From Nocardioides currus (GTDB taxonomy: Bacteria > Actinomycetota > Actinomycetes > Propionibacteriales > Nocardioidaceae): 64,000 bases of DNA. Shown here piece after piece: positions 27,289 to 34,301 of this stretch. Under the pieces are notes generated by a model, which was not told the DNA's origin, did not search any database, and saw only the letters and a program-made list of their open reading frames with translations. Every line of letters begins with the position of its first letter. Position 1 is the stretch's first letter. The DNA is taken from positions 427 through 64,426 of the forward strand of contig NZ_PYXZ01000013.1 of the NCBI RefSeq assembly GCF_003057875.1, given 5' to 3'. The position numbers and the translations under genes are program-made.

Positions 27289-28139
27289 GCGCGCTGGCCA
27301 CCGAGCCGTCGGTGCTCGCCCCCGGCACGGAGATCGTCCCGGGGCACCGCGTCGTCGAGCACCTGTCCCGCGGCGGTGCGCTCGACGTCTACGAGGTGTG
27401 GTCCGAGGAACGCCTGTGCAGCTGCATCGCCAAGACCGTCCGCCCGGACCGCGCCGACGTGGAGCGGGTGCGTGACCGGTTGCTCCTCGAGGGACGGCTG
27501 CTCGGCGAGCTGGCCCACCCTCACCTGCCCCGCGCGTTCGCGACGGTCGAGGGCCCCGTCCCGGTCGTGCTGCTGGAGACCAACGTGGGGCTGACGCTCG
27601 AGGAGGTCGTCGACCTCAGGCTGCGCCGCCTCCCGGTGGTCGACCTGTGCCACCTCGGACGTCAGCTCGCCTCCGCCCTGCACTACCTGCACGCGCACGG
27701 CTACCTGCACCTCGACGTCCGCCCGGCCAACGTGATGGCCCACGGCGGCGTCGCGACCCTGATCGACCTGAGCATCGCCCGCCCGCCGGGTCCGGTGAGA
27801 CGCGGGACGGGCACCCGGGAGTACATGGCCCCCGAGCAGGCCCGCGGCGACCTGGTCTGCGCCGCGACCGACGTGTGGGGACTGGGAGCGACGCTCTTCG
27901 AGGCTGCCACGGGCATCGCTCCCTTCGCGCCGCTCGACGAGGACGAGGACGGCCCCTTCGCGGCGGGTGAGTGCCTCCAGCTCGTCCGGCCGGCGCCCGC
28001 GCCCTCCTCGCTCGGCCGTCGGCTCCCGGCCGCCTTCTCGCGGCTGCTGCGCGACTGCCTTGCCGACGACCCGGCCGCGCGGCCCGGGATCCTCGACGTG
28101 CACGACGTGCTGGGCGAGCTGGCCGGGACCGCTACCTGA
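27285..28139 (+). CDS. serine/threonine protein kinase, compact, no membrane anchor
   Basis: A 284-residue protein consisting of a kinase fold only. VAIK-like Lys50 (CIAKTV), catalytic HLDVRPANV (142-150, Asp144), DLS in place of DFG (161-163) and the activation-loop end GTREYMAPEQ (176-185) are present. The glycine loop is degenerate (LSRGGALDVYEV) and the catalytic-loop Lys is Arg. It is probably active but atypical. There is no PASTA domain or transmembrane segment, unlike PknB types. The GTG overlaps the ABC exporter stop (GTGA), so it is made with the exporter. Targets could be the exporter or the Thr-rich peptide (inference). Its 3' end overlaps the convergent fusion gene by 8 bp. Confidence 0.88.
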   Translation: MSALATEPSVLAPGTEIVPGHRVVEHLSRGGALDVYEVWSEERLCSCIAKTVRPDRADVERVRDRLLLEGRLLGELAHPHLPRAFATVEGPVPVVLLETNVGLTLEEVVDLRLRRLPVVDLCHLGRQLASALHYLHAHGYLHLDVRPANVMAHGGVATLIDLSIARPPGPVRRGTGTREYMAPEQARGDLVCAATDVWGLGATLFEAATGIAPFAPLDEDEDGPFAAGECLQLVRPAPAPSSLGRRLPAAFSRLLRDCLADDPAARPGILDVHDVLGELAGTAT

Positions 28140-30333
28140 CGAAGCGGAACAGCGGGCTGTCCGGGGCGACGGCCTCGACCCGCAGCGCCGACGCGTCCAT
28201 CCGGGCCACCAGCGGTGCGTAGTCAGCGGCGTCCTGGAGCTCGATGCCGACGAGCGCCGGTCCGGTCTCGCGGTTGGAGCGCTTGACGTACTCGAACAGC
28301 GAGATGTCGTCGTCCGGGCCGAGGACCTCGTCGAGGAAGCGGCGCAGGGCGCCGGGCTCCTGCGGGAACTCGACGAGGAAGTAGTGCTTGAGGCCCTCGA
28401 AGACGAGGGCGCGCTCGACGATCTCCTCGTAGCGGCTGACGTCGTTGTTGCCGCCGGACAGCACGCAGACCACCGTGCTGCCCGCGGCCAGCGGCTCCCC
28501 GGCGAGACCGGCACGCAGGGCCGCGGTGGCCAGCGCCCCGGCCGGCTCGGCGACGATGCCGTCGGACTGGTAGAGGTCGAGCATCTCGACGCAGACGAGT
28601 CCCTCCGGCACCGCCTGCAGGTCGGGGGAGTGGCGCTGCACGACGGGCAGGGTGTGGTCGCCGATGCGGCGCACGGCCGCGCCGTCCACGAAGGAGTCGA
28701 GCTCGTCCACGGTGACCGGCTCGCCGGCGGCGAGGGCGGCCGCCATGGAGGTCGCGCCGGCCGGCTCGACCCCGACCACGCGGGTCGTGGGGCTGTGGGC
28801 GGCGACGTGCGTCAGCACACCGGCGACCAGGCCGCCGCCGCCAACGGGCACGACGATCGCGTCGGCGGTGCGGCCCTGGTCGGCGAGCTGGGCGAGGACC
28901 TCGAGGGCGACCGTGCCCTGGCCCGCGATGGTGTGGGGGTCGTCGAACGCGTGGACCGGGGTGGCTCCCGTCTTCCGGGCCCACTGCGCGGACGCGGCCG
29001 CCGCGTCGTCGTACGTGTCGCCCTCGATCACCATCTCGACCAGGTCGCCGCCCAGCGCCGCGATCCGCTCGCGCTTCTGCCTCGGCGTCGTGCGGGGGAG
29101 GTAGACGCGGGCGCGCACGCCGGCGCGAGCACACGCGAACGCCACGCCCTGGGCGTGGTTGCCGGCACTGGCACAGGTCACCCCGACGGCGCGCGCCTCG
29201 TCCGAGAGCTGCGCGATCAGGTTGTAGGCGCCGCGAGCCTTGTAGGAGCGGACGGGTTGCAGGTCCTCGCGCTTGAGCAGCACGTCCCACCCGGTCAGGG
29301 CCGAGAGCCGCGCGGAGTGCTGCAGCGGGGTGGGCTCGATGACGCCTCGCAGCCGCTCGGCGGCGGCCTCCACGTCCGCGTCGGTCACCGAGGTGTCGGG
29401 GCCGGGACTGAGGACCAGCTTGCCGCCGGGGTGGCCGCCCATCAACAGCTCGGTCGCGGCCATCGCATCCGCGAGCGGGAAGGTGCGGGCGACGGGGACG
29501 ACGAGTCGCCCCTCGCCCGCCAGCCGCACCAGGTCGGCACGGACGGAGTCGCGGTAGGCCGCGCTGGCCGGCATGGACCCCGCGATCGCGGTGAAGCCCT
29601 CGCTCGACGCACGGGCCGGGGCGGCGATGGTGACGATCCGTCCGCGGTCGGCCACGAGGGCGAGGGACACGTCGACGGCCTCGTCGGTGCCAACGCAGTC
29701 CAGGGCGGCCGCGACGCCGTCGGGCGCGGCCTCGCGCACCCGCTGCTCGAGCCCGTCCCCGTAGGTCACCGGCGTCGCGCCGTACGCCCGGACGACGTCG
29801 GCGCTGGAGGCGCTCGCGGTGCCGATGACGCGTGCGCCGAGCATCGCGGCCTGCTGGAGCACGCTGACGCCGACGGCACCGGACGCCCCGTGGACGAGGA
29901 TCGTGTCGCCCTCGCGGACCCCGGTGACGTGCAGCATCTCGGAGGCGGTGCAGCCGGCGAGCAGCAGGTTGGCCGCCTCGCCGAACGTGAGCGAGGCGGG
30001 CTTGGCGAAGACGTCGCGCGCGGGGACCGTCACCTCGCTCGACCAGCCGCCGCTGATGCGGAACGCCAGCACCTCGTCGCCGACGGCCACCGGCCCCGAG
30101 GCGATCTCGGTGTCCTCGCCGAGCGCGCTCACCACGCCGGCCACTTCGTAGCCGACCCCCCTCGGGAAGTCGGCCTCGTCGCCGCGGGCCACGTGCTTGG
30201 CGTCGGCCGGGTTCATCCCGGCGGCGCGGACGGCGATGGTGACCTCGCCGGGCCGTGGCGGCGCGGCGTCGTACGCCTCGAAGGAGAAGACGTCGAGGCC
30301 GCCCGGGCGGGTGGCGATCCAGTGCTGGGCCAT
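28132..30333 (-). CDS. ilvA: fusion of zinc-less MDR oxidoreductase and threonine ammonia-lyase
   Basis: A 733-residue single frame. Residues 1-308 are a quinone-oxidoreductase-like MDR enzyme with the nucleotide-binding motif VHGASGAVGVSV (147-158). Residues about 316-733 are full-length IlvA: PLP Lys365 in RSYKARGAYN, SAGNHAQG, glycine loop PVGGGGLVAG, and a C-terminal ACT-like region from about 650 (HYFLVEFPQEPGALRRF). IlvA converts threonine to 2-oxobutyrate for isoleucine synthesis. Only about 6 residues join the parts and no stop lies between them. An internal GTG at residue 316 lacks a visible ribosome site. The start at 30333 has a TAGGTT box 6 nt upstream. A sequencing fusion is possible. 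Confidence 0.88.
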   Translation of the reverse strand: MAQHWIATRPGGLDVFSFEAYDAAPPRPGEVTIAVRAAGMNPADAKHVARGDEADFPRGVGYEVAGVVSALGEDTEIASGPVAVGDEVLAFRISGGWSSEVTVPARDVFAKPASLTFGEAANLLLAGCTASEMLHVTGVREGDTILVHGASGAVGVSVLQQAAMLGARVIGTASASSADVVRAYGATPVTYGDGLEQRVREAAPDGVAAALDCVGTDEAVDVSLALVADRGRIVTIAAPARASSEGFTAIAGSMPASAAYRDSVRADLVRLAGEGRLVVPVARTFPLADAMAATELLMGGHPGGKLVLSPGPDTSVTDADVEAAAERLRGVIEPTPLQHSARLSALTGWDVLLKREDLQPVRSYKARGAYNLIAQLSDEARAVGVTCASAGNHAQGVAFACARAGVRARVYLPRTTPRQKRERIAALGGDLVEMVIEGDTYDDAAAASAQWARKTGATPVHAFDDPHTIAGQGTVALEVLAQLADQGRTADAIVVPVGGGGLVAGVLTHVAAHSPTTRVVGVEPAGATSMAAALAAGEPVTVDELDSFVDGAAVRRIGDHTLPVVQRHSPDLQAVPEGLVCVEMLDLYQSDGIVAEPAGALATAALRAGLAGEPLAAGSTVVCVLSGGNNDVSRYEEIVERALVFEGLKHYFLVEFPQEPGALRRFLDEVLGPDDDISLFEYVKRSNRETGPALVGIELQDAADYAPLVARMDASALRVEAVAPDSPLFRFVR

Positions 30334-30339
30334 CCCACG

Positions 30340-30345
30340 AACCTA
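30340..30345 (-). promoter_or_regulatory. -10 box (TAGGTT) of leaderless fusion gene
   Basis: TAGGTT on the reverse strand lies 6 nt before the ATG at 30333. No ribosome site is present. Confidence 0.45.
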
Positions 30346-30402
30346 GTCGGCGGTGCAGGACAATCGGCGTGAGCGTCGCGTCCGTGAACAGGAGGAGAGC
30401 CC

Positions 30403-31167
30403 GTGCCCTACGTCGACCTCGGTGGCATCGCCGGCTACTACGAGCAGCACGGGCCCGTCGACGGCGAGCCGGTGCTGCTCCTGCACGGCGGGCACTGCTC
30501 GATCGAGACGTGGGCGCCCCAGGTCGAGGCGCTCTCGCCGCGCTACCGCGTGCACGCCCCCGAGCGACCCGGACACGGCCGGACCGCCGACCGCCCCGGA
30601 CCGTTCACGTTCCGGGCGATGGTCGACGACACCGTCGCCTACCTCGACGCGGTGGGGCTCGAGCGGGTGCACGTCGTCGGGTTCAGCGACGGCGCGATCA
30701 CCGGGTTGATGCTGGCCCTCGAGCACCCGCAGCGCGTGCGGTCGCTGGTCTCCATCAGCGCCAACCTCGACCCGTCGGTGTTCGACGACGGGGACGAGCC
30801 CGCGGCCGGGGGCGACCCGGAGGAGGATCCCGAGGACGCGGCGTACGCCCGGCTCTCGCCCGACGGCCCGGCGCACCTCGAGGTCGTGGTCGGGAAGCTG
30901 GTCGCGATGTGGCAGGTCGAGCCGCAGATCGACCCCGCCGACCTGGCCCGGGTCGGGGCGCCCACGCTCGTGCTGGCCGGTGACCGCGACTCGATCCCGA
31001 CGACCCACACCGTCGGCATCGCCCGAGCCGTCCCGGGCGCCCAGCTGTGCATCGTGCCGGGAGCCGGGCACCTGGTGATCCGCGAGAAGCCCGACCTCGT
31101 CAACCGGGCGATCGAGGACTTCCTCGCAGGGCTCGGTCGAGTTTCGGCGAGCCGTCAGCCGGTGTGA
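30403..31167 (+). CDS. alpha/beta hydrolase
   Basis: A 254-residue cytosolic alpha/beta hydrolase with nucleophile elbow VGFSDGA (Ser near residue 99), oxyanion region LLLHGGHCS and late His in GAGHLVIREKP. An acidic stretch at about 128-147 (DDGDEPAAGGDPEEDPED) is unusual and probably a surface loop. The GTG at 30403 follows GGAGAG by about 4 nt. It stands divergently from the oxidoreductase-IlvA gene with a 69-nt gap. The substrate is unknown; it is not obviously PcaD despite lying 2.7 kb from the pca genes. Its end overlaps the next, convergent gene by 13 bp. Confidence 0.86.
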   Translation: MPYVDLGGIAGYYEQHGPVDGEPVLLLHGGHCSIETWAPQVEALSPRYRVHAPERPGHGRTADRPGPFTFRAMVDDTVAYLDAVGLERVHVVGFSDGAITGLMLALEHPQRVRSLVSISANLDPSVFDDGDEPAAGGDPEEDPEDAAYARLSPDGPAHLEVVVGKLVAMWQVEPQIDPADLARVGAPTLVLAGDRDSIPTTHTVGIARAVPGAQLCIVPGAGHLVIREKPDLVNRAIEDFLAGLGRVSASRQPV

Positions 31168-31799
31168 GCCGCCGCGCGGGCGGGCAGCGGAACGGGCTCG
31201 AGGAGCAGGCCGCGTCGCCACAGGCGGTGGACCACCATGGCCCCGACGACCGCGCCGGTGGTGCCCAGGGCGAGGTCGCCCAGCGTGTCGGCGTACACGA
31301 AGGCCCGATCGGTGGCGCGGCTGAGGAACGCGAAGTATTCCGCGAGCTCCCACGCGATGGCCCCGGTCGCACCGATGGCGAGCCCGCGCTCGACGCACCG
31401 CGCCAGGCCGCTCGAGCGGGGGAGCGTCAGCAGGATCACGGCGGCCGCGAGCAGGCCGGTGTTCATGAAGTGCATCCAGTCGTCGAACCACACGACCGTG
31501 TCGTAGAGGTCCATCCGGTTGCCGAGGATGTCGGTGAAGCAGGTGACGGTGATCAGCAGGTCGGGCACCCACGGGAAGGCCATCTTGTCCTTCCACAGCG
31601 TCCACCACAGGAACGGCACGGTGAACGACGCCAGCGGGTAGCCGACCGCGCGCATGCCGGCTGCCTTGTCCCGCATGTTGCCCTGATCGGGGTAGAGCAG
31701 GGCGAAGACGAGGAGCAGGACGAGCGCTCCCTTGGCCAGCACGTTGGCCGTCCTGGCCACCGGCGGGGTCGCCGACGACACGATCACTGCATCACTCAC
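31155..31799 (-). CDS. YjdF/DUF2238-like integral membrane protein
   Basis: A 214-residue membrane protein with about five or six hydrophobic helices. The motif DDWMHFMNTGLL in the middle and DTLGDLALGTTGAVVGA near the C-terminus resemble the YjdF/DUF2238 family, whose function is unknown. The GTG at 31799 is chosen because GGGGAG lies 5 nt upstream; earlier in-frame starts add charged residues only. The gene overlaps the convergent hydrolase gene by 13 bp. Confidence 0.75.
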   Translation of the reverse strand: MSDAVIVSSATPPVARTANVLAKGALVLLLVFALLYPDQGNMRDKAAGMRAVGYPLASFTVPFLWWTLWKDKMAFPWVPDLLITVTCFTDILGNRMDLYDTVVWFDDWMHFMNTGLLAAAVILLTLPRSSGLARCVERGLAIGATGAIAWELAEYFAFLSRATDRAFVYADTLGDLALGTTGAVVGAMVVHRLWRRGLLLEPVPLPARAAAHTG

Positions 31800-31892
31800 A
31801 CGCACTCCCCGGGGTCGGCTGCGCCCCACGACAGGTCACGCGTTGCGGGGACAGTCTCTCACCCCGCCGGCGACGACAGCCCCCGGTCCGCC

Positions 31893-32603
31893 TCAGCCGG
31901 CGTCGAGCGACTCCATCGACCCGTCGGCGACGGCCACGACCGGCGCGTCGCCCGGCACGGTGACGGGCACGCCGATGCCGCGCGTGTAGTCGACGGCCGG
32001 TGCGCGCATCCCGTGGGTCACGCCCCACAGCACCGCCTTGGCGCGGCTGTCGACGCCGATCGTCTGGTAGCAGGAGCGGATGTAGGACTTGATGGAGTTG
32101 ATCGACACCCCGAGCTGGGTCGCGATCTCCTTGTTGCTCAGGCCGTTGGAGATCAGCGAGAGCACGTCGGCCTCGCGTTCCGTCAGGCCGGCCGCACGCC
32201 CCGGCCAGTCGCTGCCGGAGGCGACGGCCACGGGGTGCATCGGGGCGACGACGCGACGACCGGAGTGGATCGCCTGGAGCGCCTCGATCAGGTGGGTGCG
32301 GGGGAGCGCCGTGGACAGGTAGCCGTCGTACCCGCGACGCAGCATGGTGTCCGACGCGGCCGGGTCGAAGCTGCGCGTGTAGGCGACCACCCGCTCGAAG
32401 CGGGGGTCGACGATCATCCGCTCGGCGCCGAGGTCGGGATCCTGTACGGCGGCGAAGGGGTCGTGCAGGACGAGGTGCACCGGGACCTGGGTGAGCCGGT
32501 TGGCGTCGACGACCTCGACGGGGACCCGAGAAAGCCGGAACATCGCGGCCACGCCGTGGGCGACGACCTCCTCGTGGTTGACGAGCGCTATCCGCAGGGT
32601 CAT
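31893..32603 (-). CDS. LuxR-type regulator with degenerate receiver domain
   Basis: A 236-residue NarL/LuxR-type DNA-binding protein. The HTH is intact at about 145-195 (LTEREADVLSLISNGLSNKEIATQLGVSINSIKSYI). The receiver-like N-terminus lacks key residues: the acidic pair is Asn-His (ALVNHEE) and the switch Lys position reads STALP. An Asp remains in VLHDPFA. So classical phosphorylation is unlikely (inference). It is a paralogue of the regulator encoded 140 nt upstream. A 17-codon ORF ends on its start codon. No histidine kinase gene is nearby. Confidence 0.85.
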   Translation of the reverse strand: MTLRIALVNHEEVVAHGVAAMFRLSRVPVEVVDANRLTQVPVHLVLHDPFAAVQDPDLGAERMIVDPRFERVVAYTRSFDPAASDTMLRRGYDGYLSTALPRTHLIEALQAIHSGRRVVAPMHPVAVASGSDWPGRAAGLTEREADVLSLISNGLSNKEIATQLGVSINSIKSYIRSCYQTIGVDSRAKAVLWGVTHGMRAPAVDYTRGIGVPVTVPGDAPVVAVADGSMESLDAG

Positions 32604-32653
32604 CGTCGCGGCCCCTGCCGGGTGCGCGTGCGTCGGGTCACGAATCGGGCCAT
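32600..32653 (-). CDS. possible 17-residue Arg-rich leader peptide
   Basis: A mini-ORF with ATG at 32653 preceded by AGGAGAG at about 5 nt. It encodes MARFVTRRTRTRQGPRR and stops in a TGA that overlaps the regulator start (ATGA). Seven of its 17 residues are Arg, three of them read by CGA codons. The layout fits translational coupling or an attenuating leader. It could also be chance; there is no comparative evidence. Confidence 0.35.
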   Translation of the reverse strand: MARFVTRRTRTRQGPRR

Positions 32654-32742
32654 GGTCTCTCCTGATGACGGGGAATGCTGGGTGCAGCACGCCCCCGTAC
32701 CCGAATGTCCCGATCTGATTCGCAGCACCGGACGAGAGGTTG

Positions 32743-33405
32743 TCAGGGGCCGCCGCGCCAGTGGTCGATGCGGCGGTGATCGGGGAGGAAGCCGTGGTGG
32801 ACGCCCCACAGGACGGCCTGGGTGCGGCTCTCCACGTCGATCTTGCGGTAGAGCTGGCGGATGTAGGACTTGACGGTGTTGGGGCTCAGGTAGGTCAGGG
32901 CCGCCACCTCGGCGTTGCTCTTTCCCTGCGTGATCAGGGCGAGGATCTCGGACTCCCGCTCGGTCAGACCCTCGGTGCGGCCCGGCCAGTCGCCGGGCGT
33001 CGCGGTCGCCCTGGTCGTGGGCTCGCTGACGACCTGCTCGCCGGCGTGGACCGACTCGAGGGCCGTCACCAGCTCGCGCGCCGTCAGCGCCTTGGAGAGA
33101 TATCCCTGCACGCCCAGGTCGCGCGCCATCGACACCAGGTCGGGGTGGAAGTTCCAGGTGTAGATCACGACCCGGCGCGCCCGTGGGTTGTCGATCAGGG
33201 CCTTGACCTCGTCGTGGTCGGACTCCGGCTGCGCGAAGGAGTCGTAGAGCGCGATGTCGACGTCGTCGACCAGTGGTTTGTTGGTGTCGATCTCCGCCAC
33301 CACGACCCGGTCGCGGTAGGGCTCCAGCATGGTGGCGACGCCGACCACCACGACGTCGTAGTCGTCGACGAGGGCGAGGTGGATCGGGCCCGTCCGCTCG
33401 GTCAT
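32743..33405 (-). CDS. LuxR-type response regulator, orphan
   Basis: A 220-residue NarL-type regulator. The receiver keeps the acidic pair in LVDDYD, an Asp in ALYDSFA, Thr in YTWNF and Lys in YLSKALT, so phosphorylation is possible. The HTH is LTERESEILALITQGKSNAEVAALTYLSPNTVKSYI (about 145-180). No kinase gene is adjacent. The ATG at 33405 lacks a ribosome site and has TAGTCT 7 nt upstream, a leaderless layout. Two GGGGTG/CACCCC inverted repeats lie just beyond, between this gene and the divergent GlsB-type gene, and are candidate operators. Confidence 0.87.
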   Translation of the reverse strand: MTERTGPIHLALVDDYDVVVVGVATMLEPYRDRVVVAEIDTNKPLVDDVDIALYDSFAQPESDHDEVKALIDNPRARRVVIYTWNFHPDLVSMARDLGVQGYLSKALTARELVTALESVHAGEQVVSEPTTRATATPGDWPGRTEGLTERESEILALITQGKSNAEVAALTYLSPNTVKSYIRQLYRKIDVESRTQAVLWGVHHGFLPDHRRIDHWRGGP

Positions 33406-33412
33406 GGCGGTG

Positions 33413-33418
33413 AGACTA
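33413..33418 (-). promoter_or_regulatory. -10 box (TAGTCT) of leaderless LuxR-type gene
   Basis: TAGTCT on the reverse strand lies 7 nt before the ATG at 33405. The tandem GGGGTG/CACCCC repeats start 9 nt further upstream. Confidence 0.5.
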
Positions 33419-33426
33419 ACCCACCC

Positions 33427-33469
33427 AGGGGTGTGTTGCACCCCTCTCCGGGGTGGTTGCGTACACCCC
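33427..33469. promoter_or_regulatory. tandem inverted repeats GGGGTG/CACCCC, candidate operators
   Basis: Two similar inverted repeats lie side by side: AGGGGTG-N5-CACCCCT (33427-33445) and GGGGTG-N8-CACCCC (33450-33469). They occupy the gap between the divergent LuxR-type gene and the GlsB-type gene. Twin symmetric sites fit a dimeric regulator, most simply the LuxR-type protein encoded next door (inference). Confidence 0.5.
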
Positions 33470-33509
33470 AGGGGCGGCGACCGCGGCCCCTCGACGGAAA
33501 GGCACCCTC

Positions 33510-33788
33510 ATGCTCGGACTCATCCTCACCATCCTCGTGGTCGGCGCGATCGCCGGCTTCGTCGCGCGCCTGCTCGTGCCCGCCCGCCAGGACCTGTCGG
33601 TCGTGGCCACGATCCTGCTCGGGATCGTCGGCTCGCTGATCGGCGGGCTGCTCGGCTACCTGCTGTTCCACAAGGACGCCGACGACGGGCTCTTCCAGCC
33701 CGCCGGCATCATCGGCTCGATCATCGGCGCCGTCATCGCCCTCGTCGTCTGGCAGATGTCGCAGCGCCGCAGCGCCAGCCACGCCTGA
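33510..33788 (+). CDS. GlsB/YeaQ/YmgE family stress-response membrane protein
   Basis: A 92-residue protein with three hydrophobic helices, glycine-rich in the family manner (ILLGIVGSLIGGLLGYLL and IIGSIIGAVIALVVW). The family is called transglycosylase-associated but no enzymatic role is shown. The ATG at 33510 follows GAAAGG; a longer frame adds a non-conserved 19 residues. The tandem inverted repeats at 33427-33469 lie upstream. A hairpin follows at 33834. Confidence 0.92.
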   Translation: MLGLILTILVVGAIAGFVARLLVPARQDLSVVATILLGIVGSLIGGLLGYLLFHKDADDGLFQPAGIIGSIIGAVIALVVWQMSQRRSASHA

Positions 33789-33833
33789 TCCGGCCTGACC
33801 CGCGCCTGACCCGCGCCCGACCGCCGTGCTGGC

Positions 33834-33856
33834 GCCGGAGCCGCACCGGCTCCGGC
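33834..33856. terminator. bidirectional hairpin between glsB-type gene and pcaC
   Basis: GCCGGAGCCG (33834-33843) pairs with CGGCTCCGGC (33847-33856) around a 3-nt loop, midway between convergent genes. Confidence 0.6.
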
Positions 33857-33884
33857 TCTGGCGCCCCCACGGTGGTCTCGCTGG

Positions 33885-34301
33885 TCAGCCCCGGTCGTCC
33901 TCCACCTGCGCCAGCACCTGTTGCGCGACCCGGAACGCCGCGTTGGCGTCGGGGACGCCGCAGTAGACCGCGGACTGGAGGATGACCTCCTTGATCTCGT
34001 CCACGGTGAGGCCGTTGGTGAGGGCCGCCCGCACGTGCATCGCCAGCTCCTCGTGGTGCCCGCGGGCGATCAGGGCGGTCAGCGTGATCATCGAGCGGCT
34101 GCGCCGGTCGAGCCCGGGACGCGTCCAGATCCCGCCCCAGGCGTACTCCGTGATGAACGCCTGGAAGTCGGCGGTGACGTCGGTCGTCGCGGCGGTGGCG
34201 CGGTCGACGTGGGCGTCGCCGAGCACCTCGCGCCGCACGGCCATGCCGGCCTCGCGCACCTCCCGCACGGTCTGCTCGTCGCGGGTCGACGGGTCGCTCA
34301 T
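33885..34301 (-). CDS. pcaC: 4-carboxymuconolactone decarboxylase
   Basis: A 138-residue carboxymuconolactone decarboxylase family protein. It makes 3-oxoadipate enol-lactone from 4-carboxymuconolactone in the protocatechuate branch of the beta-ketoadipate pathway. The conserved RSRSMITLTALIARGHHEELAMHVRAALTNG and EVILQSAVYCGVPDAN regions are intact. The ATG overlaps the pcaB stop (ATGA). It is a standalone PcaC; in many actinobacteria it is fused to PcaD as PcaL (from memory), but no PcaD part is seen here. Confidence 0.93.
   Translation of the reverse strand: MSDPSTRDEQTVREVREAGMAVRREVLGDAHVDRATAATTDVTADFQAFITEYAWGGIWTRPGLDRRSRSMITLTALIARGHHEELAMHVRAALTNGLTVDEIKEVILQSAVYCGVPDANAAFRVAQQVLAQVEDDRG

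Noticed and set aside
25245..28139. Peptide cassette as a class III/IV lanthipeptide cluster
   Set aside because: The kinase has no cyclase or lyase domain, the peptide has no Cys, and no other modifying enzyme is present.
30403..31167. Hydrolase as the missing pcaD (enol-lactonase)
   Set aside because: Generic alpha/beta hydrolase with an unusual acidic loop, not linked to the pca operon or its regulatory sites.
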